In this document: in pieces, positions 19,218-29,016 of the stretch
How positions within the stretch are numbered: position 1 is the stretch's first letter
Layout of the letters: each line of letters begins with the position of its first letter
Assembly: GCA_012103035.1 (NCBI GenBank)
Contig: JAAVLL010000002.1
Coordinates: forward strand, 1,657,795 to 1,721,794
Length of the DNA: 64,000 nucleotides
DNA from: Brucella oryzae
Lineage (GTDB): Bacteria; Pseudomonadota; Alphaproteobacteria; Rhizobiales; Rhizobiaceae
Direction: 5' to 3'
The notes under the pieces: generated by a model
The model's input: only the letters and a program-made list of their open reading frames with translations
What the model was told of the DNA's origin: nothing
Database searches by the model: none
Translations under genes and position numbers: made by a program

Positions 19218-20369
19218 ATGACCGATAAAAATTGGGTGCATTTGAGGATGAACTTAAAGCTATCCGCAGACATCTGCATAGCATTCCCGAGCTGGGATTA
19301 GAGGAAGTTGAGACTTCCGACTATATTGCATCCCGGCTGCAAGAATGGGGCTATGAACTGAGCCGTGGGCTTGCCAAAACTGGCATTGTTGCCTCTCTGC
19401 GCCGGGGCAATTCAAATCGCTCCATAGGCTTCCGCGCTGATTTTGACGCTCTACCAATCTTGGAAGAAACTGGTCTGCCTTATACAAGCAAGAATGCCGG
19501 CAAGATGCATGCCTGTGGCCACGACGGTCATACCGCAATGCTGCTGGGCGCTGCACGGTCGCTCGCAAAGGATGAAGATTTTTCGGGAACAGTTCATTTC
19601 ATTTTCCAGCCCGCTGAGGAGAATTATGGCGGTGCTCAGATCATGATCGAGGAAGGGCTCTTTGAACGCTTCCCTTGCGATCAGGTGTTTGCGCTCCATA
19701 ACTGGCCGGGTTTAGAAGCCGGCAAATTTGCGTCAAGGCAGGCCCGATTGCTGCTTCCATAGATGCACTGACATTGACGGTTAAAGGCAGTGGCGGACAT
19801 GGTGCAGAGCCTGAAAAGACCATTGATCCAATCGTGGTTGCGTCAAGCATTGTCATGGCCCTGCAGACCATCGTCTCTCGCACTGTCTCGCCACATCAGG
19901 CCAGCGTGATTACCGTCGGTGCGTTTAATTCGGGTGCGGTTTGCAATGTTATTCCTGATACGGCCAAGCTTGAAATTTCGATGCGTGCCACCGACCCGAT
20001 CATTCGCAAAACATTGCGTGATAAGGTCGAACAGGTCGCAAAGATGCAGGCGGCGAGCTATGGCGCTGATGTGAGCTTTGACTGGATGACCGGCTATCCG
20101 GCAACCATTAACGATGCGGCGGCATTCGAACAGGCGAAGGCAACGGTGATGCAGCATTATGGCGAAGATGCTTTTGAAGAGCTGGACCGACCATTTATGG
20201 GCAGCGAAGACTTTTCCTTCATGCTGGAGAAGTCGGCTGGTGCTTATCTCCTGATCGGGAACGGCGAAAGCTCTGGTCTGCATACGGCGACCTATAATTT
20301 CAACGATGAAATATTGGAGCGCGGTGTGTCCTTTTCCATAATCTTGCTAAGGACAGTTTGAAAGTTTGA
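19218..20369 (+). CDS. M20-family amidohydrolase (frameshifted)
   Basis: Zinc aminoacylase/carboxypeptidase of the hippurate-hydrolase branch that frees an amino acid from an N-acyl or similar derivative. Metal and catalytic residues are visible: RADFDALP, MHACGHDGHTAMLLGAA with two histidines and Asp, and FQPAEEN with the catalytic glutamates; the dimerisation domain begins at LTVKGSGGHGAEP. Breaks lie near 19240 (restored GAFEDELKAIRRHLHSIPE), 19735 and 20336 (restored FFHNLAKDSLKV, stop 20367-20369). About 386 residues. Being last in the ctlX-ddaH-ABC run, it may release arginine or citrulline from acylated forms taken up by the transporter. Confidence 0.8.
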
Positions 20370-20417
20370 TATGCATTGGTTTGGTTTTCACCCAAAATTG
20401 AGCCCAAAGGGGCGATT

Positions 20418-20940
20418 TCACGTTCGCCGCCGCACTGGAAGATGCGAATTTTCGGCACGGTTGTTGAGGCTTTTATGCGAACGATGCTCCATACCGGGCA
20501 TGATCTCTCGTTTTGCTGCATCGTAAGAGCGCAATTTGTCGGTCACCATAACGCGTGGCGTCATGCCTTGGGCCTTCAGCAACTTGCGCATTAGCCAAAG
20601 AGCGGCGCCCTTGTTTCTACGGCTTTGCGCAAGAGCATCGAGAACATAGCCATTGGCATCCACGGCGCGCCACAGCCAGTATTTCTTACCCTTGATGGGC
20701 ACGGCCATCTCATCGAGATGTCACTTGTCGGCAAGTTACCGTGCGAATGTTGCCGGAGGCGGTAGGCAAACTTGTGACCCAATTGTGCTGCCCATTTGCA
20801 GACCGTTTGATACGACACATCGATCCCACGCTCGGCCAGCAGGTCTTCGACATCTCACAGGCTCAGTGGGAAACAATGATAGAGCCATACTGCATGGACG
20901 ATAATCTCAGCAGGAAAACGGTGACGCTAGTAGCAGGGTG
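20418..20940 (-). pseudogene. IS6-family transposase remnant
   Basis: Minus-strand DDE transposase of the IS6/IS26 type. Recognisable blocks: VSYQTVCKWAAQLGHKFAYRLR, the catalytic AVPIKGKKYWLWRAVDANGYVLD, ALWLMRKLLKAQGMTPRVMVTDK and HKSLNNRAENSHLPVRRR. The N-terminal part is out of frame and has an in-frame stop in the segment before DVEDLLAERG, and the C-terminal helix after VRRR is replaced by unrelated sequence. No terminal inverted repeats could be identified. It lies 50 bases after the M20 gene and next to a rearranged region. Confidence 0.8.
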
Positions 20941-20999
20941 TGTTGTATCGGCATTGGGTAGCTCGGTCATCTCAACCCAATATCAGCGCTATCAATGAA

Positions 21000-21474
21000 A
21001 ATATGTTAAAGCGACGCCACCGCTTTAACGCAGGTATTGGAACATGACGCGCTTCTTCTCACCGACGAAAAACTGGTCGACGCCGCGCGCATGGCGGCCT
21101 CGCCCGGCACGGGGTCAACCAGTTGGATTTCGAGTTGTTCGGCCTTGCCGCCTCCGTGGTTAAAGGATGCGAGGGTGCAGGAAGGCGCAGGTCGGTATGA
21201 AACCTCGACGCAAGCGATTCAGGTGGCGATCAGGATCGCTTGCGTCGTCCACGCGGTGGCGACGGTACTCAATGCAACGGTCGCCCTGTGCTTTCGCTGT
21301 CTCTGCCGATCCTTGCTGATTCCAACGAGGCTATTTCCGTCGGCGATGGTGTGGACTGAAACGCGGAGTACCCGGCGACTGTCGATATTGAACATGAATT
21401 GTGGGCCGCCTTCCGGACGGGCGGACACAGCCGCTTTTGCCCGGTGACATCAAAGCCAGAAAGAAACGCAGAAC
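21000..21474. other. Stretch with no supported gene
   Basis: Both strands have only short open frames with no recognisable product. The position between an IS6 remnant and an ahpC fragment suggests scrambled flanking DNA. Confidence 0.45.
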
Positions 21475-21661
21475 AAGATCAGCTGACCATTGGCGCAAAA
21501 CTGCCTGCTTTCGACCTGCAGGCCGTCATATCGACGGAACCTTCCAATGCGTTCATCCGCATTACTGGGTAAAGCGATGCTGGCAAATGGAAGGTGATCT
21601 TTTCTGGCCAAAAGACTTCACCTTTGTCTGCCCGACCGAGATTGAGGCGTTCGGTAAACGG
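21475..21661 (+). pseudogene. ahpC: 5' fragment of an AhpC-type peroxiredoxin gene
   Basis: Translation gives LTIGAKLPAFDLQAV and, after one missing T near 21600, WKVIFFWPKDFTFVCPTEIEAFGK, the N-terminal 60 residues of a typical 2-Cys peroxiredoxin with the peroxidatic cysteine in FVCPTE. At 21661 the homology stops and the sequence becomes the antisense of a DadA-like gene. The remaining two thirds of the protein are absent, so the fragment is non-functional. Confidence 0.75.
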
Positions 21662-21909
21662 GCCGTCCGGGTCAATCAGATAACCCGGAACTTCACGCCA
21701 CAGGCCCGGTACTGAAATTGGCATGATCGCGCCCGGATTGATCCAGCAGCCATTCCCAAAGATGCACCCTGACGACCGCCAACCTCTTCCCGTTCGATCA
21801 GGTGGACTTGCTTTCTCTGTTCCTGAAGTGTGAGAGCGGAGAACAGACCGAGCAGCCCTCCTCCTATCACGCAAACTGTCTGCTCCGAGCCCGTTTCGTT
21901 CCCATCCAT
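21662..21909 (-). pseudogene. 5' fragment of a DadA-like D-amino acid dehydrogenase gene
   Basis: From ATG 21909 the minus strand encodes MDGNETGSEQ followed by the FAD-binding VCVIGGGLLGLFSALTL and, after a frameshift near 21780, INPGAIMPISVPGLWREVPG and YLIDPDGPF, the N-terminal quarter of a DadA-type FAD oxidoreductase. At 21662 it is cut by the ahpC fragment in opposite orientation. Its start overlaps the end of the upstream oxidoreductase (stop 21911-21913), so it was once the last gene of that operon. Confidence 0.75.
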
Positions 21910-21910
21910 A

Positions 21911-23094
21911 TCAGGCTGTTTCCCCGCACGATGCTCACCGACAGGCGGAACGTTGTCGAACTCCGACCTCAGTTTATCGCTTGCTTTGATGGTCGATCTG
22001 AAACGCGAGATACTATAAGGTTCAATGGAAACCTGATTTTCATAACCAAGGATCATATTGGTCAGACAGAGACCAACTGCTGGGCCGATCTGGAAGCCGC
22101 CACCGCTGCCACCAAAAGCGTGATATAATCCCGGAGTTGTTTCGGATGCGCCAACAATTGGCAGCATGTCCGGAAGGTAAGCTTCAACCCCGGACCAGAC
22201 ACGAATGATTTCTGCGTCCTTGAGGGCCGGAATAAATCGTCCTATTGCCTGCATACCATTGCGGGTCTTGGCAGGGGAACGAATGTATACTTGCCATCTT
22301 CATTCGACAGAGTGCGGGGATAACCGGCAAAATGAAATTGCCGCGCGAAATCTGGCGGATAATCAGATCGCCGTCTATACTGTAGATGGAAGGTTTCAGA
22401 ACGTAAGGAAGCGGTTCGGTCACAAATTGAGGGGCCAGCCCGAAACAGAGGAACCGTTTCGCCAAAGCTCTCTGCGATCCTGTCTGCCCAGCCACCGGCT
22501 GCATTCACGAGAATTTCTGCAGAAAATTTTGACCGTCAGCGCTGGTGAGCTCGAATCCTTCGTTCGTTTTAAGAATTTGCGTTATCTCGCAGTTTTCAAT
22601 GACTTTGCCCCGCGTTTTTGAAATGCGCGGGCAATGGCTGGCGTGACAAGACGCGGATTGGCGACCGCACATGCCGGCGAATAAGATGCAATCAATGCAC
22701 CGCCACCCAGCCAGGGCAGGTTTTTGCGCAAGGCATCGCCTTCCCACATTTCAATGGAAAGCCCGCACTGACGAGAATTATCGGCATACTGGAAAAGCTT
22801 GTTCCGGCTTTTATCACTGTGGGCGAAATAGATCATTCCGTTTCGCTCATACTCGCAGGGCGATCCGAATTCCTTCTCGAAATTCTCCCAGTATTCTTGC
22901 GCGAGCAAGAGAGCGGATACTGTTCAAGCGCCCGTCCTGCAGACGCAGCCCGCCAAAATTTGCACCGCTTGAGGCGGCGCCAACAAAACCCTCTCCACAA
23001 GCTGCACGTCCTGTCCGGCTTTCGCAAGAAAATAGGCAGTAGAGACTCCGAATAGTCCGCCGCCAATGACGATGACCTCGCGCTTCTTATGCAT
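21911..23094 (-). CDS. FAD oxidoreductase, DadA/opine oxidase beta-subunit type (frameshifted)
   Basis: Flavoprotein that oxidises an amino acid or secondary amine. The N-terminal EVIVIGGGLFGVSTAYFLAK is the Rossmann FAD motif; later segments include ENFEKEFGSPCEYERNG, WLGGGALIASYSPACAVANP and the C-terminal FGGSGGGFQIGPAVG typical of DAO-family enzymes. ATG 23094 overlaps the upstream stop by eight bases. Breaks occur near 22970, 22880, 22510, 22430 and 22260. Together with the two genes upstream it forms a set like OoxA/OoxB or HcnABC: small 2Fe-2S protein, FAD/BFD subunit and DAO subunit. Substrate unknown. Confidence 0.75.
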
Positions 23095-24497
23095 TTTCTT
23101 GCTCCCGCGGAATGAGAGCGTGGTCGCATTGTCCAATCGGCATTGGGCGGAAAGGCGCTTGCGCACGTAATCTGCCAACAGTCTCCGGCGATCTGCCCGA
23201 AGTACAAATGGCGATTTCCTGCAAGGTCTGGTTACAATAGCGGCCCTGACATCTGCCCATCCCGCAGCGCGTAATCGCTTTAATGCGGTTTATTTCGGTG
23301 TGAGCGATCTCCGATCTGATCGCCTGACGGATCTCACCTGCTGTCACCCTTTCACAACGGCAAACAAATGTCTGATCCGTCAATAATGACGCATTTTCAT
23401 AAGGCCAGCGGAAGGCATTAGCCATGGCGCGCTGAAATTTCCGCAAGCGTTCGACCTCATGCTGCAGCTTCTTGAATTCGCCCTGATTTATCAGTTTGCC
23501 CTGCTGTTTCAGCATGGCGAGGGCTGCCAGTCGACCGGAACCGGCTGCAGCCTCGGCACCCCGATAGCTACACAATCACCGGCAAGCCAGAGATCCTCGC
23601 GAGCTTGCCCATCTCCCGAAATCATCGGGAGCCATTGTCGGAAATGGGGATCATATTCAATCTGTGCCCCGGCAAGTTCTGCCGCTGTGTTTCCGGCTTA
23701 AGACCGAAACCAAAGGCGACCGCATCACATCCAAGCCGCTGTGTCCGGCCCTTCCTGTCGGTATAGATAACGGCATTCACATGACCATCGCCTTCGAACC
23801 CGGCGAGCGTGATGCCACTTATAATTCTAATGCCGCTTGATTTAAGTTCACCAATGAGGCTCATCCCTTCAAGCAGAGTTTTCAGGGAATAACGTGCCAT
23901 AAGCAAAGCCGCCTTATATTTTGCGCCCTGCGAGGTCGTGTCGAGAATGGTAATATTACGAAAACCCAGGCGCGCATATTGGGCGGCTGCGAGATAAAGC
24001 AGGGGCGATGAGCCGGCAAAGGCGATTCTTTGCCCGATCACGCTCCCATGCGTCTTGAGTGCTACCTGCGCCCCGCCCAGAGAGTAGACGCCTCCAAGCT
24101 GCCAGCCATCAACTGCCATGATCCGGTCAGTCGCACCAATGGCTATCAGCAATTGACGATAGGGTATCTCCTGCTGAAGGCGGCCGGCAACTGTCGAAAC
24201 CGTATTGTTATAAACCGCCCATGCCATAGTGCCGGGCCGGTAATCGCAGCACGATAGAATCGTGTCTTCTGCCTGTTGGCGATCCAATGTTCTTTCATAA
24301 GCCTTTCGACCAAAAATCTTATGACCGGAACCTTCAAGGCCTGGATGAAGCCGTCGTGTACTCTGCCCGCCGGGAAAACGGGTCTCCTCAAGAATGATCG
24401 GCCGGATACCGGCCTCGACGAAAGTTCCGGCAGCGGCAAGTCCTGCCGGACCCGCTCCGATAATGACTGGTGGTACATCAAACTGTCTGGATGTCAT
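23087..24497 (-). CDS. FAD/NAD-binding oxidoreductase with BFD-type 2Fe-2S domain (frameshifted)
   Basis: Large subunit of a three-component amine or opine oxidase (OoxA/HcnB type). VPPVIIGAGPAGLAAAG at residues 8-24 binds FAD; GSVIGQRIAFAGSSPLLYLAA is the second dinucleotide fold. The C-terminal FVCRCERVTAGEIRQAI and CGMGRCQGRYCNQ supply a BFD-like iron-sulfur site. ATG 24497 begins just before the FAD motif and lies 28 bases after the small-subunit stop. Two breaks near 23680 and 23570 separate the halves; repair gives DLWLAGDCVAIGG and about 470 residues. Confidence 0.78.
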
Positions 24498-24525
24498 GCT
24501 GAAAATCCGTGCATAGGCGCGCGGC

Positions 24526-24797
24526 TCAACAGTTTTGCCCGTCCTCGACAATTGCACGACAGGCCCGCAACCGCTCCCCTTCATACGTCCAGACCGAGCA
24601 ATCTTGACATGCACCCATTAAACAGAAACCGGCTCTGGCCGCACCGTCGAATTCAGAAAGGATACTTGCCGCTGCTGACGCAGCAGGGCTGCAATGACAG
24701 TCTCACCGCGATAGGCGGGGATGGGGCGGTGGTCATAATAAATCGTCAGGTCAGGCTGCTTGCCGACCCGTAGAGAGAGAAATTGGCCTTCATCCAT
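24526..24797 (-). CDS. Small 2Fe-2S subunit of an amine/opine oxidase (one frameshift)
   Basis: About 90 residues, like the HcnA/SoxA N-terminal ferredoxin fold. ATG 24797 gives MDEGQFLSLRVG, then RGETVIAALLRQQRQ, and after one missing base near 24650 the cluster FCLMGACQDCSVW with the C-x4-C-x2-C spacing and a fourth cysteine in LRACRA. It transfers electrons for the two flavoprotein subunits downstream. A 15-bp palindrome (24813-24827) sits 16 bases upstream of the start, the likely control site for the whole operon. Confidence 0.75.
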
Positions 24798-24812
24798 GGA
24801 TGCGCCCCCATT

Positions 24813-24827
24813 TATTGCATTGCAATA
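24813..24827. promoter_or_regulatory. Palindrome TATTGCA-T-TGCAATA, candidate IclR operator
   Basis: Perfect 7-bp inverted repeat around one base, directly upstream of the oxidase operon. A near-identical site (TATCGCA-T-TGCAATA) precedes the crotonase gene at 25841-25855. The IclR gene lies between the two, so it is the likely binder of both. Confidence 0.65.
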
Positions 24828-24896
24828 TTTACTATGGCATAATGGTAGGGCCAAGCTTTCTCATTTGTCAATCAAAATGCAGATTAAGCCGGAGCT

Positions 24897-25636
24897 TTAG
24901 CTAACCGACATCGAATGGGCGGCTGCGATGACGAGATTGGCAAATTTCGCTGGAACATCTTCACGCTTGTAACGCGCCAATGTGACCGCAACACTCACTG
25001 CACCAATAACCTCGCCATTGGGCCGCGTAACCGGAGCGGCAATTGATGCGTCGGCATGGTAGATCTCTTCATAAGCGGTGGCAAAACCGGCGGCACGCGC
25101 TTCGGCAATCATCGCCATGATCCGGTCAGGATCGGTCGGTGTGTCGCGGGTGAAACTACGCAAATCAGAAGCTGCAAGTATTTCAGATACCTGCTCACGC
25201 GGGAGGCGAGAAAGGATCGCCCTTCCAGGTGCTGTGCAGAATGCCGGAAGTCGTGACCCTATAATGACGTCGGTATTCAGAAGGTGTCGGCTAAGAAAGC
25301 GCGTCACGAATACAATTTCATGACCATCAAGGACGGTGAGGTTCACCGTCTCTTCGGTCTGTTTGCTGAGGTGCTGCAATATAGGCATCGCCCGATCAAC
25401 GAGCTTTGAGCTGCCGATGAAATGATAGGCAAGGTCCAGTGCTTTGATTGAAAGTTCATAGTGGCGATTTTGTGGGTTTTGTTCAGATAGCCGAGCTGAT
25501 GCAAAGTATGAGCAAATCTTTGCGCCGTGCTGATATCGATACCGGCTTTCTGTGCGAGCTGCGAAAGAGTCATGGCCGGATTATAACGATCAAAGGAGCG
25601 GAGGATATTGAAAGCCTTCGCTACGGACTGGACCAT
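24897..25636 (-). CDS. IclR-family transcriptional regulator (one frameshift)
   Basis: N-terminal winged helix (SVAKAFNILRSFDR, MTLSQLAQKAGIDISTAQRF, residues 4-43) and C-terminal IclR effector domain (VNLTVLDGHEIVFVTRFLS; FCTAPGRAILSRLP; GEVIGAVSVAVTL). A base is missing near 25452 (restored LSIKALDLAYHFIG). ATG 25636 is used; a slightly longer start with sequence error is possible. About 247 residues. It stands between the oxidase operon (same strand, downstream) and the crotonase-transporter operon (divergent), and shared palindromes suggest that it controls both. Confidence 0.85.
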
Positions 25637-25776
25637 TAATGGGTCGGATTTTTCTTGCTGGTCGTCAATTCTGTCATCCTTACGCCATAAATTCCTTCGG
25701 AATCTAATAACAAAATATCAGTTTCGATCTTATCGACGCAAATTTATTGCCAACTTTTACCTCATCTTTCCTGAAA

Positions 25777-25788
25777 ATTCCGTGGAAT
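25777..25788. promoter_or_regulatory. Palindrome ATTCC-GT-GGAAT between IclR and crotonase genes
   Basis: Perfect 5-bp inverted repeat with a 2-base centre, 141 bases upstream of the IclR start. It may be an IclR autoregulatory site or a site for another factor. TTGACG at 25801-25806 lies just downstream as a possible -35 box for the rightward operon. Confidence 0.35.
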
Positions 25789-25840
25789 CGCAACTTTCCC
25801 TTGACGTGCATCGGTTTCTTTGTTTCTTTACAATAATAAA

Positions 25841-25855
25841 TATCGCATTGCAATA
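25841..25855. promoter_or_regulatory. Palindrome TATCGCA-T-TGCAATA before the crotonase gene
   Basis: Same 15-bp pattern as at 24813-24827 with one base changed. It ends two bases before the GGAGG ribosome site (25858-25862) of the crotonase gene, so a bound regulator would block transcription or its early elongation. Confidence 0.65.
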
Positions 25856-25867
25856 GCGGAGGCGCAG

Positions 25868-26639
25868 TTGAGCAACTTTATTCTCACCGAAACGATTGGG
25901 ACCGTTCGCCGCATTACCTTGAACCGACCGGAGAAGCTCAATGCATGGAACAAGGCCATGCGTGACGAGCTCATCGCAGCGCTTCGGGGCTGAAAAGATA
26001 GCGAGATCGCGCTGTAATTCTTACGGGGGCGGGCGACCGTGCATTTGGCGCCGGTCAGGATCTCAGCGAAAGCAAGGCGTTCAGTGCTTCCAGTGCGGAA
26101 GGTTGGATGGACGAATGGAAAGCACTCTATTCGCTATTTCGTGATTCCTCAAAACCCATCGTCGCAGCCTTGAATGGTGTTGCTGCCGGATCTGCATTCC
26201 AGATTGCACTTCTTTGCGATTTTCGCGTTGCCCATCCAGGGGTGACTATGGGCCAGCCGGAAATCAATTCGGGCATCCCGACAGTGACCGGTAACTGGAT
26301 CATGCGAGAAATCATCGGCCTCTCGCGCACGATCGATCTGACGCTCACCGGCCGTATGCTGGACGCAGAAGAAGCCTATTCTTTCGGTTTGATCTCGCGT
26401 CTGGTTGACGCCGAAAAGGTGCAGGACGCGGCGCTCGAACTTGCCGGGCTTCTTGCGAGCAAGCCTCCGGTTGCCATGCGCCTCAACCGCCAGCGAATTG
26501 CCGAAGTGACCCTACAGGGCTTCGATGAAGCCATGCAGTCCGGTATTCGCATCCAGACCGAAGCCTACGCGACTGGCGAGCCGCAAGCCATGATGGAAAA
26601 ATTCTTCGCCGAGCGTGCATCCCGCAAGGTGGGGCATAA
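25868..26639 (+). CDS. Enoyl-CoA hydratase/isomerase family protein (crotonase; frameshifted)
   Basis: Acts on a CoA thioester, by hydration, isomerisation or hydrolysis. TTG 25868 is chosen because GGAGG lies five bases upstream and the family N-terminus ITLNRPEKLNAWN follows; no ATG fits. The oxyanion-hole segments GAGDRAFGAGQDLS and NGVAAGSAFQIALLCD and the acidic GQPEINSGIP are present. Breaks lie near 25990 and 26020. The natural end is probably RASRKVGA with TAA 26637-26639, one G missing; the frame as given runs on to 26712. It heads an operon with a transporter, CoA ligase and dehydrogenase. Confidence 0.8.
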
Positions 26640-26652
26640 GCCTCCACATGCC

Positions 26653-26673
26653 GTGACCCGGCTGTCGGGTCAC
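26653..26673. repeat. Hairpin after the crotonase gene
   Basis: GTGACCCG-GCTGT-CGGGTCAC is a perfect 8-bp stem, 13 bases after the restored crotonase stop and without a T tail. Its presence inside the longer apparent frame supports ending the gene at 26639. Confidence 0.6.
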
Positions 26674-26769
26674 CGAACAGCAGACGAAGCAAGGCCTGCA
26701 CGGCTCAACTAAATGAACCGGATAGCCTGGCGAACACGCGATGCTCGTCGAATGATAACAGGGGATAAA

Positions 26770-27824
26770 ATGAAAAGTCTTCTTTTGAAATTAGTCGTCG
26801 TACCTTGCTTATCGGAGGAGCAGCAGCACTGGCATTGCCCATGGTCAACCGTAAGGCATGGGCAAATCAAAGTCTGGTTGTCGCTGATCCGGGAGGACCA
26901 TTCGCAGAGGGCTACCGTGTAGCCTTCTACGACGATTTCACCGCTGAAACTGGCATCGAGATTCAAAGCGTTGCACGCGACGCGGAGCCGACTGCTCAGT
27001 TCAAATCGATTGTGGAAACCGGCTCTTACATCTGGGATGTCTGTACGGCGACCCTTTCTGCTCGTCTTATCCTCGAACGCGATGGGCTGCTTGAGCCGCT
27101 CGACATTCCTGCTGGCGATGTCGCCGATGTGATGCCCGAAGCGGTGCATTCGAATATGCTTGGCACTGACGTTTATTCGACCGTGCTTGCATATAATAGG
27201 GAAACCTGCCCGAAGGCACCGGCAAGCTGGGCTGATTTCTGGAATGTTGAAGAGTTTCCGGGACGCCGTTCCTTGCGCAAGAATCCACTGGACACATTGG
27301 AAATCGCGTTAATGGCCGATGGTGTTGATCCGAAAGATCTTTATCCGCTAGATCTCGACCGCGCCTTTCGTAAGCTTGATGAAATCAAGGACCATATCGA
27401 CGTCTGGTGGACTGGCGGTGCACAATCGACACAGTTGCTTGAAAGCGGTGAAGTTGACATGATTGCAGGCTGGAATGCTCGTTTCCAGGCTGCGATCGAC
27501 AGCGGTGCCCCGGCGGATATCGTCTGGAACCAGGGTTTGTATTCGATCGAAGGCTGGGTTGTTCCAAAGGGTAGTCCGAAAGCCGAACCGGCGCGGAAGT
27601 TCGTGGCATTCTGCGCTCGGGCCAAACAGCAGGCAAAGTTCACTGAATATCTGGCTTATGGTCCAACCAACCTCAAAGCCTATGATTTCATTTCAGAAGA
27701 TCGTGCGAAAATCCTGCCAACTTCGCCAAAGAACCTCAGCAAGATGTCGCTCGCTTCCGATCCGTACTGGCTGGAACACCGCAACACAGCGACCGAACGC
27801 TTCAACGGTTGGCTTCTGCGATAG
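26770..27824 (+). CDS. Polyamine/opine-type periplasmic binding protein (one frameshift)
   Basis: Solute-binding protein of the PotD/PotF type. ATG 26770 follows AGGGGAT. One A is missing near 26793; repair gives ISRRTLLIGGAAALALP, a twin-arginine signal ending at AWANQ. Family segments: LVVADPGGPFAEGYRVAFY, TCPKAPASWADFWN, GEVDMIAGWNARFQ and WVVPKGSPKAEPARKF. About 351 residues. It delivers a cationic or opine-like compound to the ATPase and permeases that follow; the CoA ligase at the operon end suggests the substrate carries a carboxylate. Confidence 0.83.
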
Positions 27825-27838
27825 CACATTCCCGTAGC

Positions 27839-27862
27839 AGAAGAGCGGCTCACCGCTCTTCT
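27839..27862. repeat. Intercistronic hairpin after the binding-protein gene
   Basis: AGAAGAGCGG-CTCA-CCGCTCTTCT is a perfect 10-bp stem with a 4-base loop, 15 bases after the stop. No T tail follows. It matches the pattern after the other binding-protein genes. Confidence 0.65.
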
Positions 27863-27917
27863 CCCGACCATATCGACATATAGCTCGCACGCCGACGCGG
27901 CTGCGGGGAAAGTATTG

Positions 27918-27932
27918 TACTACGGAGTAGTA
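27918..27932 (+). promoter_or_regulatory. Inverted repeat enclosing the ATPase ribosome-binding site
   Basis: TACTAC-GGA-GTAGTA lies immediately upstream of ATG 27933, with the Shine-Dalgarno GGAG spanning its centre. In RNA it could fold and hide the ribosome site, or in DNA act as an operator. Effect not known. Confidence 0.4.
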
Positions 27933-29016
27933 ATGACTGAGGACGCCCGCTCTGAGAAATTGTTGCTTGATGGCATCTCCAAGAAATATGGCGACTTCAC
28001 TGCACTGAAGCCGACACAGCTTCACCATCATGGATGGCGAGTTCCTTACATTGCTTGGACCTTCGGGATCGGGGAAAACTACCCTTCTTCAGATCATCTC
28101 CGGTCTTGTCGAACCGACGACGGGCAAGATGTTCTTCGAAGGCGAGGACTGGACAAACCGTCCTGTCAATTCGCGCGGAATGGGCATGGTATTTCAGCAC
28201 TATGCATTGTTCCCTCATATGACGGTTTCCGAAAACATCGCATTTCCGCTGAAAATGCGCAGCATGAGCCAGTCGGAAATCAGTCGGCAGGTTTCTGAAA
28301 CGCTCGCCAAAGTCCAACTCGGTGATTTTGGCCATCGCTTTCCGCGCGAACTTTCCGGTGGTCAACAGCAACGTGTCGCATTGGCCCGCTGCTTTGTTTA
28401 TCGTCCAAAGATTATCCTGATGGACGAGCCTCTTGGTGCACTGGACAAATCGCTACGCGAAAATATGCAGCTTGAAATTCGTCGCCTGCACCAAGAATTC
28501 GGGACGACAGTTATTTACGTGACCCATGACCAGGAAGAAGCGCTGGTCATGTCTGACCGTATCTGCGTGATGAACCATGCTCAAGTCGAACAGATTGCTC
28601 CGCCGCGCGAGATCTATCTCAATCCCGAGACCGTCTTTTCTGCTTCCTTTATCGGCCAGTCGAATATTATCAGGGGCAGGCGTATTGCCGTCGATGCGAA
28701 TAGTGCCAACATCGAGACGCCTGTTGGCCGCTTTGCGGGCCGGTTTACCGCGCGTGACAGGCAGAGCCAGCAACTGGCACTGGTCATCCGTCCCGAACAG
28801 GTTTTTGTAGGCCAGCCACGATCTTCCGAGCAGGACAGTTTGGAAGGAATTCTTGAAGACACGGTCTATATAGGCTCCGACGTGCGGCTCCTGGTCAAGC
28901 TTGCCGATGGTAGCCAGTTCAGCGTTCGACATGATCCGCTGGCAGAAGATCTGCCGTCCATGGGTGATAAAATTCATCTCCACTGGGACCGGTCTGTAGC
29001 AAGGATCGTATCATGA
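27933..29016 (+). CDS. Polyamine-type ABC transporter ATPase (one frameshift)
   Basis: PotA-type ATPase with a C-terminal TOBE domain. Near 28020 one base is missing, and repair joins GDFTALKPTQL to DGEFLTLLGPSGSGKTTLLQ (Walker A). Q-loop GMVFQHYALFPHMTV, signature [14 protein letters not shown], Walker B IILMDEPLGALDKS and switch VTHDQEEALVMSDR follow. The TOBE part covers roughly the last 100 residues (IRPEQVFVG). About 361 residues. Its stop overlaps the start of the first permease by four bases, so they are translated together. Confidence 0.88.

Noticed and set aside
21676..22254. Fusion of two FAD oxidoreductases in one frame
   Set aside because: The junction has a TGA overlapping an ATG (21911-21909) in the alternative frame, so a single base error joins two normal genes.
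26640..26712. C-terminal extension of the crotonase
   Set aside because: It contains a perfect hairpin typical of a 3' untranslated region, and one missing G restores a family-typical end at 26639.
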